This document shows, piece by piece, positions 23,864-33,940 of a DNA stretch of 64,000 nt; the stretch's first letter is position 1; each line of letters begins with the position of its first letter. Both the position numbers and the translations under genes were made by a program. Source of the stretch: Candidatus Zhuqueibacterota bacterium (GTDB taxonomy: Bacteria > Zhuqueibacterota > Zhuqueibacteria > Residuimicrobiales > Krinioviventaceae); assembly GCA_016928775.1 (NCBI GenBank), contig JAFGKD010000086.1:110740-174739 (forward strand). The letters are read 5' to 3'. A model generated the notes under the pieces. It worked only from the letters and a program-made list of their open reading frames with translations. It did no database searches and was not told the DNA's origin.

Positions 23864-26068
23864 TTATAATATCTCCAATTTTGCAAAAGGCAGCACAAGA
23901 CGTTTGCGGCCATAGAGATCAAAGTTTACGACTAACTTTGCGCCGCTGCTTGCGGGTTCCAGACTGAGGATCGTTCCTTTGCCAAACTTTTGATGCCGGA
24001 CGCGCATGCCGATATTAAATTCAACATACTCTTGCGATTCGTCCTCGTAATTCGGCATCGCATCGTAGTGATAAGTTATGTGTGATTGGGCGAACTTTTC
24101 CCGCTTGACCATTTGGCTCTCTTCGAGTATGGCATAAGAGGTATCAATTTCCTTGAGGAAACGGGATTTATAGCTCCGTCCTTCGCCATATCGTTTGCGA
24201 TTCTTGGCCCAGAAAAGATAGAGTTTATCCTTGGCACGCGTTGCGCCGACATAAAATAATCGTCGCTCCTCTTCGAGATCGCGCGGATCCTCCGTATTTC
24301 GCGACAGCGGTAACAATCCGTCTTCTAATCCGGCGATAAAAACCACTGGAAACTCCAGTCCTTTTGCCGCATGCAACGTCATCAAAGTGACGACATTTGA
24401 TTGATCATCCCAGCTATCCACATCCGTGAGAAGAGAGACGTGCTGCAAAAACGCTTCGAGCGTGGTATCTTCTCCATTGGACACAGCGAATTCATGGATA
24501 GCCTGCAGCAATTCGCGAACATTTTCGGCACGGGTCGCGGATTCGAGGGTATTTTCTTCTTTGAACTGGCGCATGATGCCCAGCTCGTCGATGAGCGTTG
24601 ACGCCAACTCTGATGCCGATACCTGTCCCAATAGCCCCTGGTATTTTTTGATCACAGCCACAAAAGCACTCAATCGTTCGCGAGTTCTTTTGCCTAATCC
24701 ATCAATTTCATCACCTTTGAAAAGGGCTTCGAGAAAGGTGACTTTACGGGCGCGGGCAAAAACATCAATTTTGGCAACCGTGGCATCGCCGATGCCACGA
24801 GTTGGATAATTGATAATGCGCTTGAGACTTATGGTATCATCCGGATTAACCAAAACGCGCAGATAGGCCAGGACATCCTTGATTTCTTTTCTCTCGTAAA
24901 AACGAATACCACCGACAATGATGTACGGGATTCCTTCGAGTCGCAGGCCATCTTCGAGCGAGCGTGACTGGGCGTTAATGCGATAAAGAATGGCAAAATC
25001 ACTAAACTTGTGCTCATTTTTGCGGAGCTCAGCGCTGATTCTCTCGACGATCATCTGCGCTTCTTCGCGCTGATCGTAGACTGATACGATCGAAACAAGC
25101 TCGCCACCTTTTCTTTCTGTCCAGAGTTTTTTATCGTGGCGCTGGGAATTATGTACGACAACCGAATGTGCCAATCCCAGAATAGCCGGGGTTGAACGAT
25201 AATTTTGCTCCAGTCGAAATTTGGCACATTTTGGATAATCTTTTTCAAACTCGAGGATGTTGCGCACTTCAGCACCGCGCCAGCGATAAATCGATTGATC
25301 ATCATCGCCCACAACGCAAATGTTTTTATATTTGTCCGCCAATTCTCTGAGAACAAGATATTGCGCGCGATTGGTATCCTGATATTCATCCACCAAAATG
25401 AAGCGAAAGCGATCCTGATAATATTCTTTGACCAGTGGATATAATCGAAAGAGCTCGATTGGCTTGATCAACAGATCATCAAAATCCATCGCATTCAGCT
25501 GACGCAGTTGACGGGTGTACTCGCGATAAACAAGTGCGGTAACTTCATCGTTCGGATTATTGACATCCTGGTCAAATTCATCCGGCCCGATCAAGGCATT
25601 TTTTGACCGACTGATCGTATAGGCAATCAGCTTGGGTGAGAAGATTTGTGTCGATATTTTGAGCTCATTCATGATTGTTTTAATGAGCGTCTGCTGATCA
25701 TCGGTATCATAAATTGTAAAGTTGTGCGAATAGCCAATACGATCCGCCTCACGTCGCAGAATTCTGGCAAATAATGAATGAAAGGTGCCAACCCACATGC
25801 TCGCAACAGACTCTGGCACAAGCTTGTGTACGCGATCCCGCATTTCACCGGCGGCTTTGTTGGTGAACGTTAATGCAATAATCTCTTTGGGTGTCGCCTT
25901 CCCCACAGCAATGAGATGGGCGATTCGAAAAGTCAGCACGCGAGTTTTACCGCTGCCGGCGCCGGCCAAAATTAATACCGGTCCATCGAGATGCTCGACC
26001 GCCTGCCGTTGCGGCTGGTTAAGGTCATGCAGAATTTTTTCCGAAGGGGCGTGCTTTGGCCTACTCAT
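23864..26068 (-). CDS. pcrA: ATP-dependent DNA helicase, UvrD/PcrA family
   Basis: The protein is 734 residues, the usual length of PcrA. Superfamily 1 motifs are complete: Q motif LNQPQRQAV, Walker A AGAGSGKT, Walker B FILVDEYQDTN, motif III GDDDQSIYRWRGA, motif IV LEQNYRS, motif V TLHAAKGLEFPVVF, motif VI FYVGATRAKDKLYL, and a C-terminal tudor-like RVRHQKFGKGTIL tail that contacts RNA polymerase in PcrA. The helicase acts in nucleotide excision and mismatch repair and replication restart. The ATG at 26068 overlaps the mltG stop by eight bases. Confidence 0.96.
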   Translation of the reverse strand: MSRPKHAPSEKILHDLNQPQRQAVEHLDGPVLILAGAGSGKTRVLTFRIAHLIAVGKATPKEIIALTFTNKAAGEMRDRVHKLVPESVASMWVGTFHSLFARILRREADRIGYSHNFTIYDTDDQQTLIKTIMNELKISTQIFSPKLIAYTISRSKNALIGPDEFDQDVNNPNDEVTALVYREYTRQLRQLNAMDFDDLLIKPIELFRLYPLVKEYYQDRFRFILVDEYQDTNRAQYLVLRELADKYKNICVVGDDDQSIYRWRGAEVRNILEFEKDYPKCAKFRLEQNYRSTPAILGLAHSVVVHNSQRHDKKLWTERKGGELVSIVSVYDQREEAQMIVERISAELRKNEHKFSDFAILYRINAQSRSLEDGLRLEGIPYIIVGGIRFYERKEIKDVLAYLRVLVNPDDTISLKRIINYPTRGIGDATVAKIDVFARARKVTFLEALFKGDEIDGLGKRTRERLSAFVAVIKKYQGLLGQVSASELASTLIDELGIMRQFKEENTLESATRAENVRELLQAIHEFAVSNGEDTTLEAFLQHVSLLTDVDSWDDQSNVVTLMTLHAAKGLEFPVVFIAGLEDGLLPLSRNTEDPRDLEEERRLFYVGATRAKDKLYLFWAKNRKRYGEGRSYKSRFLKEIDTSYAILEESQMVKREKFAQSHITYHYDAMPNYEDESQEYVEFNIGMRVRHQKFGKGTILSLEPASSGAKLVVNFDLYGRKRLVLPFAKLEIL

Positions 26069-27110
26069 TGTCTGCTTTCTGCTGCTTTGCTTTTTCAACG
26101 TGCGCTCGATATTCATCAAATCGTTTTTTTGCTCGCAAGTGCTGACTATAGGTTTCACTGAAAGAATGCGTGCCGTCGCCATTGGCCACAAAATAGAGGT
26201 ATTTTGTCTGTGCCGGAGAGATGGCTGCCATGATGGCATTAATGCCGGGATTATTAATTGGTCCCGGCGGCAAACCTTTGTATTTGTAAGTATTATAAGG
26301 CGAATCAATGTTCAGGTCACTGCGCAACAAGCGTCGCGGGCCATCCTGGATGATGTATTGAATGGTCGGGTCCGCCTGCAAAGGCATGCCAATGGCCAGT
26401 CGATTATGATAAACGGACGAAATGATCGGCATCTCGGTATCCACCATCGCCTCACCTTCGATGATTGACGCCAATGTGAGCACCTCTTTCATCGTCCAGC
26501 CTTGCTTTTTTATCTTGTTTAGCAGTGTATCGCTCACCATTTTTTGATGCTGATGCACCAGCGCGGTGATAATATTTTTTGCATTGAGCCCATATGTGAA
26601 ATTGTACGTTTCAGGATAGAGATAACCTTCAAGAGATGTCGCGTTCACACCAAGTTGGGCAATAAAGCTCGAATCCGAAATGAGAGCGACCGTCTCAACC
26701 GAGTCAATTTCGAGATAACGCTCGATAATTTTGGCAAACCGCCGCGAATCGTAGCCATTTGGCAGGGTGAATTTGATCAAGGATTGTGGACCTTTGACAA
26801 GTGCCATGAGCGCATCATAATTTGACATACCCTTTTTGAGAGTAAACTTGCCGACCCGCAGTTTCTGCGTCTGTTTGTAAAGTGTGGCAGTAAATTTTAG
26901 CTGATCCACACTGCGAACGACATTTTTTTCTGCCAACTCGGCCGCTACCACGCCGAACGAACTCCCCCACCGCACGATAATATCAACACTCTCGGCATTC
27001 TTTTTCGGCGAAAATGGAATATAAAGCACGTACACCAGCACCATGCCGGTGATCAGGATAAGACTTGTGATGGCGACAAAAATTATGCGCACTATTTTCT
27101 TCAAAGTCAT
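26061..27110 (-). CDS. mltG: Endolytic murein transglycosylase
   Basis: The protein is 349 residues with one N-terminal membrane segment (IIFVAITSLILITGMVLVYVL) and a LysM-like then YceG catalytic domain. The catalytic glutamate lies in TLASIIEGEAMVDTEMPIISSVYHNRL, followed by LQADPTIQYI and the closing SPYNTYKYKGLPPGPINNPG. It cuts nascent glycan strands at the inner membrane. An upstream TTG at 27125 is a possible start but is less likely than the ATG at 27110. It follows the CPBP gene by 21 bases. Confidence 0.95.
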   Translation of the reverse strand: MTLKKIVRIIFVAITSLILITGMVLVYVLYIPFSPKKNAESVDIIVRWGSSFGVVAAELAEKNVVRSVDQLKFTATLYKQTQKLRVGKFTLKKGMSNYDALMALVKGPQSLIKFTLPNGYDSRRFAKIIERYLEIDSVETVALISDSSFIAQLGVNATSLEGYLYPETYNFTYGLNAKNIITALVHQHQKMVSDTLLNKIKKQGWTMKEVLTLASIIEGEAMVDTEMPIISSVYHNRLAIGMPLQADPTIQYIIQDGPRRLLRSDLNIDSPYNTYKYKGLPPGPINNPGINAIMAAISPAQTKYLYFVANGDGTHSFSETYSQHLRAKKRFDEYRAHVEKAKQQKADNE

Positions 27111-27131
27111 TTTTTCTACTATCAACCAATG

Positions 27132-27902
27132 TCACGTTAACAAAAATACAAAAACATCATACAAACTATGCGTCCACACGATAGCGCCGAGACCACGTAT
27201 CTCGTAAAGCAGACAAAAAAGCAAACCCATGATAATACGAAATAGCGTCGTATAGTCTGTCAAAGAGAATGTCTCGATATTGTGAAGCCAGGCAAACAAT
27301 ATCGATGAAAAAACGGCGGCAAATATTTTCAGTTCAAATCCGATACGCCGGTTTACTGACTTGGCAAATTCGGATGTACCACTTTTGAACAAATCCGGCA
27401 GGCGAAAAATTGCCAATAAAGCATATGGCACCAAACCATAACCGATCACTCGAAAAATCAGTTCCTCGTATACGCCGGCACCGAGCGCTAACACCAGGTT
27501 AAATTGCGTCTGTTCATCGATCCACAAATTTACCAAAACAACCGACGTCAACCAGGATGCAATAAACGCCAAAATCCAGGCATAGGCACTGCTTTCAAAA
27601 ATCAAATAAAGAATATATTTAAAACGAATGTCTTGTTTGGTCCGCACCATAGAGATAAAACCAAAGACAACCAGCAACAAAATAATCAATCCAAAAGCAA
27701 ATGTGCCGTGCGCGCCGAGAAACTGAATAACATATTTTATCCATACATCAGCGGCGTTTCTCGCATAGGTACCTCGATCGTAACGAAAAAATATGATAAA
27801 AAATTCATACAACAACAACAATGGCACTGTTAATACGACACCATAGAACGGTGTTCGCGTGGCGGCAAAATAGCCAGTTGACTTTTGATCTGCAGGTGCC
27901 AG
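27132..27902 (-). CDS. CPBP-family intramembrane metalloprotease, probable CTG start
   Basis: Motifs of the CAAX/Abi family are present: EELIFR (motif 1), FAWLHN (motif 2) and WTHSLYDV (motif 3). Several hydrophobic segments are predicted. The first standard start, GTG at 27827, would lose the conserved GYFAATRTPFYGVVLTVPLLLLYE that opens this family. In frame upstream there is no ATG, GTG or TTG, but a CTG at 27902 follows a CAGGAG site by six bases, so translation probably starts there (256 residues). Targets are unknown. It follows polX by 25 bases. Confidence 0.85.
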   Translation of the reverse strand: MAPADQKSTGYFAATRTPFYGVVLTVPLLLLYEFFIIFFRYDRGTYARNAADVWIKYVIQFLGAHGTFAFGLIILLLVVFGFISMVRTKQDIRFKYILYLIFESSAYAWILAFIASWLTSVVLVNLWIDEQTQFNLVLALGAGVYEELIFRVIGYGLVPYALLAIFRLPDLFKSGTSEFAKSVNRRIGFELKIFAAVFSSILFAWLHNIETFSLTDYTTLFRIIMGLLFCLLYEIRGLGAIVWTHSLYDVFVFLLT

Positions 27903-27927
27903 TGCGCACTCCTGAAAATATTCCTGG

Positions 27928-29640
27928 CTATCGGTTGCGTTTTTGCCAGGATGTCAACTCACGAAGAGAAAATGAATTAATCACATCCTGCTTTTGCGCC
28001 CAACCGCGTCGTGCGGTTCCGACTCCCAGCGCCATCAAGCTCAAATGCTTTTCATGATGCGTATCAGTATTGATCGAAATTTTTACGCCGCGGCTCACAG
28101 CTGTTCGGACATTGATGTCATTCAAATCAAGACGGTCCCAAAACGAGTTTACCTCGAGCGCGGTACCGGTTCGGGCTGCAGTCTCGATGACCTTGTCCAT
28201 GTCCAGCTCAAATCCTTCACGGCGCGATATCAATCGGCCGGTGGGGTGACCAATGACGTCAACATATTTGTTCTCCATGGCGGCGAGCGTACGTGCCGTC
28301 GGATCTGTCTTGAAAGCGCTATGAATGGAGGCAACAACAAAATCCAGTTGACGCAGGATGTTTTCTTTAAAATCGAGAGAACCATCCGGCAATATATCGA
28401 CTTCACTCCCGGCTAACACAACAAAGTCCTGCAACCCGGAATTTAATTGGTGAATAGCCTCAATTTCAGCCAATAAACGATCCTCGCTCAAACCATTGGC
28501 ATACATGGCGCTTTTAGAGTGGTTGCACACGGCCATATAGCTGTATCCACGTTTGCGCACAAATTCGACCAATTCTGTCAAAGAGTGATGACCATCGCTG
28601 CTCGTGGTGTGCATGTGCAAATCAGCTTGTATATCATCAAGAGTGACGAGCGTCGGCAGTTTTTTCTCTAATGCGGCTTCTATTTCTCCGCGATCTTCGC
28701 GAAGTTCCGGAGGCATCCAGTCCAGGCCAAGCGTTTCGTAAATATCCTCTTCGTTTTCACCGCCGACTCTCATATCATCTCGATAAATTCCCCACTCATT
28801 AATTTTATAGCCCTGCTTTCGCGCCATTTCGCGCAATTTGACGTTATGCGCCTTGGACCCTGTGAAATATTGCTGAGCGGCACCATAGCTTTCGCTCGGG
28901 ATGGCGCGAAGATCAACCTGATAACGATCATCCAACAGCACGCTTCCTTTGGTCGGACCAGCACCGAGAATTCGTGTGACGTGCGGAAAAGTTGTAAAAA
29001 TTTCAATCACATCGCTACCATGCTCGGTTTCAACAATAATATCGATGTCGTGCACAGTCTCCTTGTATCGACGCACAGATCCAGCGGGCGAGATACGTCC
29101 GATTTTATCATGCGCTTTTTCCTGCAAAAATTCAATCAGTTCCGCCACAATTTTCGTCGCTGCACCAATTGAAATTTGCTTTGCCGCTAACGCATGATGC
29201 TCCAGGCTTTTTTTGATATTCTCAACTTTTTTTGGCCCCATGCCGGGAAGGGTCGCCAGGCGGCCGTCAGCAATAGCATCACCGAGTTGCTCCAGCGTTT
29301 CGATGCCGAGCTCATTAAAAGCCAGAGCTGCTGTTTTTGGACCGAAATTGTGAATCTCTAAAAGTTTGAACAAATCTTTGGGGACAGTCCGGAGATGCTC
29401 ATCCAGTTGGCGAATATGGCCGGTTTCAAGGAATTGCCCGATTTTGTCTTGCAGTGCTTTGCCAACTCCCGGTATATCGCCAAGACGCCCCTCCCGCCAC
29501 ACTTTGAGAATATCCTCTGATAAATCGGCAATGTTGCGTGCGGCTTTGCGATAGGCATTGATCTTGAAACCAACCTCACCCTTGAACTCAAGGACGTCGG
29601 AAAATTTTTCCAATATGTCGACGACAGCATTGTTCTGCAT
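27928..29640 (-). CDS. polX: DNA polymerase/3'-5' exonuclease PolX
   Basis: This is a 570-residue family X polymerase with a C-terminal PHP nuclease domain. N-terminal helix-hairpin-helix repeats (DIPGVGKALQDKI, LPGMGPKKVENI) precede the palm with catalytic DID (VHDIDIIVET). The PHP domain begins at DLHMHTTSSDGHHS, with further metal ligands in VCNHSKS and GSEVDIL. Full length compared with the usual about 570-580. A GGAGT site precedes the ATG. Role: gap filling in base excision repair. Confidence 0.96.
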   Translation of the reverse strand: MQNNAVVDILEKFSDVLEFKGEVGFKINAYRKAARNIADLSEDILKVWREGRLGDIPGVGKALQDKIGQFLETGHIRQLDEHLRTVPKDLFKLLEIHNFGPKTAALAFNELGIETLEQLGDAIADGRLATLPGMGPKKVENIKKSLEHHALAAKQISIGAATKIVAELIEFLQEKAHDKIGRISPAGSVRRYKETVHDIDIIVETEHGSDVIEIFTTFPHVTRILGAGPTKGSVLLDDRYQVDLRAIPSESYGAAQQYFTGSKAHNVKLREMARKQGYKINEWGIYRDDMRVGGENEEDIYETLGLDWMPPELREDRGEIEAALEKKLPTLVTLDDIQADLHMHTTSSDGHHSLTELVEFVRKRGYSYMAVCNHSKSAMYANGLSEDRLLAEIEAIHQLNSGLQDFVVLAGSEVDILPDGSLDFKENILRQLDFVVASIHSAFKTDPTARTLAAMENKYVDVIGHPTGRLISRREGFELDMDKVIETAARTGTALEVNSFWDRLDLNDINVRTAVSRGVKISINTDTHHEKHLSLMALGVGTARRGWAQKQDVINSFSLRELTSWQKRNR

Positions 29641-29736
29641 TTTTACTCCTAAAGCCGGCTAATATACTGCTCTGCTCAGGAAAAATCAACAGGTAAATAT
29701 AAAGGTTCCGTAACACTTCCCCAAAAGAAAAAATCC

Positions 29737-30177
29737 TCAAACTCCAGTCAGATGCGCGACAAGAAAATCCAGCGCCTCCAGATAGCTCATCACACCTTTG
29801 CCAAAAAATTGCCCCAGGCATACTTCTTTCGTCACCGAAAAACGTCTGAAAGGCTCGCGTTGGTGAATATCCGACAGGTGCACCTCCATGGTCGGCAGTT
29901 GTACGGCGGCAATCGCATCGCGCAGCGTGTAGCTATAATGCGTCAAAGCCCCGGGATTGATGATTAAACCGTCCGCGGTTTTTCGGTTCGCATGCAAATA
30001 GTCAACAAGTGCGCCTTCATGATTGGATTGAAAAAACTCAACAAGTATATTCAATTTTTCCGCGCGTCTGGCAATTTCATAATTCAGATCATCAAGTGTT
30101 GTCGAACCATAAACCTCGGGCTCGCGCTCTCCTAACAAATTCAGATTGGGACCGTGAACGATCAGGATTCTGAACAT
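29737..30177 (-). CDS. aroQ: 3-dehydroquinate dehydratase, type II
   Basis: This is 146 residues, the normal length. It carries out the third shikimate step, 3-dehydroquinate to 3-dehydroshikimate. The catalytic-tyrosine region VHGPNLNLLGEREPEVYGSTTL, the INPGALTHYSYTLRDAI substrate loop and EVHLSDIHQREPFR are typical. The ATG at 30177 is chosen over one at 30186 because GAGAGG lies nine bases upstream of the former. It is the last shikimate gene of the leftward operon. Confidence 0.95.
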   Translation of the reverse strand: MFRILIVHGPNLNLLGEREPEVYGSTTLDDLNYEIARRAEKLNILVEFFQSNHEGALVDYLHANRKTADGLIINPGALTHYSYTLRDAIAAVQLPTMEVHLSDIHQREPFRRFSVTKEVCLGQFFGKGVMSYLEALDFLVAHLTGV

Positions 30178-30267
30178 GATGAACATCCTCTCGTTTTTAT
30201 AAAGCTGCAATTGATTTTGCAAAGAGAATTTCACCGACTGGTTTGTCGATCGAGTGATCTGTACCGC

Positions 30268-31362
30268 TCAACTTTGCTGGATCATATATGCTACGGCTTT
30301 TTTTACCCATTCTTCACCAACAGACCGAGTCAAAAACGCTGTGCCAATCTCCTGCAACAGCACCCATTGCTGCCCTTTTGCCGAGCGTTTTTTATCGTTT
30401 TGCATGGTATGCTGCAAGGTTTCATAGGTTACATTGGCGGGAAATTTGGGCGTTTTAAACTGATGTAGCACGCTGATATATTCGTCCACTTGTGCGCTGG
30501 TGAATCGGCCAGCAAGATGAGAAAGGTAGAGCGCCGCTTTCATACCGTGCACCACCGCCTCGCCATGTAAAAATGCTGTATAACTCGTTGCCGCTTCAAT
30601 AGCGTGGCCGATAGTATGGCCAAAATTGAGGATGGCGCGCAATCCAGATTCAGTTTCATCCTGTGCGACGACAGCCGCCTTTATTTCACAGCTTCGACAG
30701 AGCGCCCGCTCAAGCAACGCCGCATCCTTGAGCGATAAAAGTGAATCCAGATTATTTGAGATGAGGTTGTAAAATTCACGATCGTAAATGTAGCCATATT
30801 TGATGATTTCCGCCGCACCGGCACGGATTTCCCGCTCCGGCAGCGTTGCCAGAACCTCGGGATCGATGAGCACAAATTTGGGCTGATAAAAAGCACCAAT
30901 GAGATTTTTACCCAGCGGGTGGTTAATGCCAACCTTCCCTCCCACACTGCTGTCGACTTGTGCCAGGACAGATGTTGGAATCTGCACCAAAGCGATACCG
31001 CGCATAAAAGTGGCAGCGACAAAACCGGCGAGATCGCCGACAACTCCCCCTCCCAATGCGATGACGACCGATTGCCGAGTCGCCTGGTTTTCGAGCAATC
31101 GGGTATATAAAAAATGAGCGTACTCTAAAGATTTTGATCCTTCGCCTGCCGGTACAAAAAACAGAGCAGCATGCAAGCCGGCATCCCGCATTGAAGCGAG
31201 CACCGACTCACCATACAATTGACGGACATTCTCATCAGTTATTATATAAAAACTTTCATTCGCAGCCAGCTTTTTGAGATAATCGGGAAGAAGCGCCAGG
31301 AGCCCCTTCTCAACATAAATCGGGTAGCGGCGCTCGCCAAGTTCTACAAAGACTGTCTTCAT
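30268..31362 (-). CDS. aroB: 3-dehydroquinate synthase
   Basis: This is 364 residues, typical of AroB, which turns DAHP into 3-dehydroquinate with NAD and a divalent metal. The hallmark stretch GGGVVGDLAGFVAATFMRGI and QIPTSVLAQVDSSVGGKVGIN carry NAD and substrate contacts; metal-binding histidines lie in FGHTIGHAIEA and FLHGEAVVHGM. Its ATG overlaps the aroK stop as ATGA, so the two are translationally coupled. Confidence 0.97.
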   Translation of the reverse strand: MKTVFVELGERRYPIYVEKGLLALLPDYLKKLAANESFYIITDENVRQLYGESVLASMRDAGLHAALFFVPAGEGSKSLEYAHFLYTRLLENQATRQSVVIALGGGVVGDLAGFVAATFMRGIALVQIPTSVLAQVDSSVGGKVGINHPLGKNLIGAFYQPKFVLIDPEVLATLPEREIRAGAAEIIKYGYIYDREFYNLISNNLDSLLSLKDAALLERALCRSCEIKAAVVAQDETESGLRAILNFGHTIGHAIEAATSYTAFLHGEAVVHGMKAALYLSHLAGRFTSAQVDEYISVLHQFKTPKFPANVTYETLQHTMQNDKKRSAKGQQWVLLQEIGTAFLTRSVGEEWVKKAVAYMIQQS

Positions 31363-31895
31363 AGCTGTTCCAACAGCGTTTCAAAAATGTGATTGATAAA
31401 ATCCTGAATGGACCTATCGTTTGTACTTTCGAACTGAAATTGAGCGCGGTCATAATACGGTTGTCGTTCTTGCAGCATTTTTTTTATCTTTTGTTGGCGC
31501 TCGGAGTGTGAGAGAGCGGCCATCAACGGACGATCTTCATTTCGGCCAATACGCTCGGCCAACAACTCTACCGGTGCGGCGAGACATATGGTCACGCCGG
31601 ACGAATTGAGAAATTCCCAATTCACATCTCGAATGACGGCGCCACCGCCGAGGGCAATGACATTGTTTTTCAAGTGTGACACCTCTTTAATCACATCCGT
31701 CTCTAATTGACGAAAGACCTTTTCGCCATCATGAGCAAAAATTTGGCCGATCTTTTTGCCAGCTCTTTCTTCGATCAAGTCGTCCGTATCGAGAAAAGGC
31801 CAACCCAGCATATTGGCAAATGCTCTGCCAACACGTGACTTGCCCGAGCCCATAAAGCCTAAAAAATAGATATTTTTACCACTCCAGGGGAGCAT
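31359..31895 (-). CDS. aroK: Shikimate kinase
   Basis: From the ATG at 31895 this is 178 residues; a TTG at 31910 is an alternative. Walker A is GFMGSGKSRVGR. The shikimate-binding DTDDLIEERAG and the GGGAVI segment fit the family, as does the lid with the RPLM arginine. It phosphorylates shikimate. Its start lies inside the end of aroC (overlap of 20 bases) and its stop overlaps aroB, so the four genes are tightly packed. Confidence 0.95.
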   Translation of the reverse strand: MLPWSGKNIYFLGFMGSGKSRVGRAFANMLGWPFLDTDDLIEERAGKKIGQIFAHDGEKVFRQLETDVIKEVSHLKNNVIALGGGAVIRDVNWEFLNSSGVTICLAAPVELLAERIGRNEDRPLMAALSHSERQQKIKKMLQERQPYYDRAQFQFESTNDRSIQDFINHIFETLLEQL

Positions 31896-33066
31896 CGGGT
31901 AATCCAACAAATCGTTCTTTCATTTCAGAGACCGAATCACCACCAATTTTATCCACCAGAGCATTCGCAAGCACCAGCGACAACATCGCTTCAGCCACCA
32001 CGACCGCCGCTGGTACGGCGCACACATCGGCGCGCTCGTAGTGGGCATCTTTGGCTTTTTTGGTTTCCACATCGACTGAGCGAAGCGGTGACGGCATGGT
32101 CGGGAGCGGCTTCATGGCGACGCGCACAACGATCGGCTCGCCATTGGTCATGCCGCCTTCGATGCCGCCGGCGTGATTTCGGTTGCGATAAAAACCTGTG
32201 TTCTCATCGTAAAATATCTCGTCGTGCACCTGACTGCCGAACACTTGTGCAACACCACGTCCCAGGCCGATCTCGACAGATTTCATGGCGTTAATGCTCA
32301 TCATTGCGCAGGCAATGTGCGCATCGAGCTTGCGATCCCAATGGACATGACTGCCAAGTCCAACAGGCACACCTGTAGCGACGACCTCGTATAATCCACC
32401 TAATGAATCTCCCTTTTCTTTACCCTGATCAATCAACGCTATCATCTCTGTCTCTGACTCGGCATCGGCGCAGGCAACCTGTGAGTTTTCAGCTCGATCG
32501 AAAAAGAGAGCGATTTTTTCATGGGGAGTACGCCGAGTAAATTGTATCGCGGAAAAACGACTCGTCACCGAGCCAATTCGTGTCACATGCCCGTAAATCT
32601 TGATACCGAATTCGTCTAACAAGCGGCGGGCAACCGCACCGGCAGCAACACGCATGGTGGTTTCGCGCGCCGATGACCGTTCCAGAATATTCCGCAGATC
32701 ATCAGTACGATATTTTACCATGCCGGCAAAATCGGCGTGGCCAGGACGCGGCATGTGCAGCTTGTCCACCGGTTGTTCCACGGATGAAACTGACATTTTG
32801 TGCGTCCAGTTGGGCCAGTCTTTATTGTAAATCAATAACGAAATCGGGCTGCCGAGCGTTTTCCCATAGCGGACACCGGCCACGATTTGGGCGCGATCCT
32901 TTTCAATCTGCATTCTCTCGCCGCGGCCATATCCACGCTGGCGACGCGTGAGCTGTTCGGCGATATAATCTTCGGACAATTCCAATCCCGCCGGTATACC
33001 CTCGATAATCGTATTCAACGCCTGTCCATGCGATTCACCGGCGGTCAAGAACCTGATTTTATTCAT
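31876..33066 (-). CDS. aroC: Chorismate synthase
   Basis: This is 396 residues, typical of long-form AroC. It removes phosphate from EPSP to make chorismate using reduced FMN. Signatures: TAGESHGQALNTIIEGIPAGL, RRQRGYGRGERMQIEKD, RPGHADFAGMVKY, RSSARETTMRVAAGAVARRLL and GGMTNGEPIVVRVAMKP. The ATG overlaps the aroE stop by eight bases. Confidence 0.97.
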   Translation of the reverse strand: MNKIRFLTAGESHGQALNTIIEGIPAGLELSEDYIAEQLTRRQRGYGRGERMQIEKDRAQIVAGVRYGKTLGSPISLLIYNKDWPNWTHKMSVSSVEQPVDKLHMPRPGHADFAGMVKYRTDDLRNILERSSARETTMRVAAGAVARRLLDEFGIKIYGHVTRIGSVTSRFSAIQFTRRTPHEKIALFFDRAENSQVACADAESETEMIALIDQGKEKGDSLGGLYEVVATGVPVGLGSHVHWDRKLDAHIACAMMSINAMKSVEIGLGRGVAQVFGSQVHDEIFYDENTGFYRNRNHAGGIEGGMTNGEPIVVRVAMKPLPTMPSPLRSVDVETKKAKDAHYERADVCAVPAAVVVAEAMLSLVLANALVDKIGGDSVSEMKERFVGLPDAPLEW

Positions 33067-33940
33067 GAACTCCCAGTTGATTTCTCATTAATTTTTTCAG
33101 CTCATTTAATTGAGATGGCAATAGCGACAAATCCTGGCCAGTCCAAATTCTCAATGACTCAAGTCCTTGATAAATGAGCATATCCAAACCATTTTGCGTG
33201 GCTGCACCTCTCTCTTCGGCCAGGCGCAAGAATTTTGTTTGCGCCGGATTGTAGACCAAATCATAAAAAAAATGCTTTGTGCCAACAACATCATAGTTGT
33301 CAACAACACTCTTGTCTTCCAGGGGAAACATACCGACAGCAGTTGCATTGATGACGATATGAGTATGCTTGATGATCTCTTTCATCGGGGCGAATCCCTT
33401 AACCAGTGCGGACGCGTTTTTTAGTCCATATAATTTTTGCGCGCGCTCGGCAAGTTCAATGGCTTTTTGCGAGACAAGATCGGAGATCAGCAACTGATCG
33501 ACCCCGAGTCTGGACAGGGCATAAGAAACTGATTTCGCCGCACCACCTGCGCCATACAAAAGAACAGAAGCGCCGCGAAAACGCGCCCGGTTTTCTCCCA
33601 GTGATTCAATGAATCCGTACGGATCCGTGACATAGGCACTTATTACACCGGCTTGATTCTTGAGCGTATTTGCCGCACCTAGAACTCTTACCTCTTCCGA
33701 TTGTTCATCAACAAACGAACGTATTGCTTCTTTATGAGGAACCGTGACATTCAATCCTTTGATACCCATGGCACGCATGCCATTGATACACATCTGCAGT
33801 TTGGCTCCTTTGACACGAAAAGCTGTATAAACTGCATTGAGATGAAATTGTTCAATGAACCAATTTTGCATGACAGGTGACAGGCTGTGGGCGACAGGAT
33901 CGCCAATCACCGCATACAGATTGGTCGATGCACTAATCAC
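33059..33940 (-). CDS. aroE: Shikimate dehydrogenase
   Basis: From a GTG at 33940 this is 293 residues. The start is chosen because the family sequence begins at once (NLYAVIGDPVAHSLSPVMQN); longer frames run into aroA in another phase. The catalytic lysine is in NVTVPHKEA and the NADP loop is GAGGAAKSVSYAL. It reduces 3-dehydroshikimate. The GTG overlaps the aroA stop by eight bases with GGAG upstream. Confidence 0.95.
   Translation of the reverse strand: MISASTNLYAVIGDPVAHSLSPVMQNWFIEQFHLNAVYTAFRVKGAKLQMCINGMRAMGIKGLNVTVPHKEAIRSFVDEQSEEVRVLGAANTLKNQAGVISAYVTDPYGFIESLGENRARFRGASVLLYGAGGAAKSVSYALSRLGVDQLLISDLVSQKAIELAERAQKLYGLKNASALVKGFAPMKEIIKHTHIVINATAVGMFPLEDKSVVDNYDVVGTKHFFYDLVYNPAQTKFLRLAEERGAATQNGLDMLIYQGLESLRIWTGQDLSLLPSQLNELKKLMRNQLGVHE

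Noticed and set aside
32088..32951. Several plus-strand frames opposite aroC
   Set aside because: Antisense shadows of a fully supported chorismate synthase gene.
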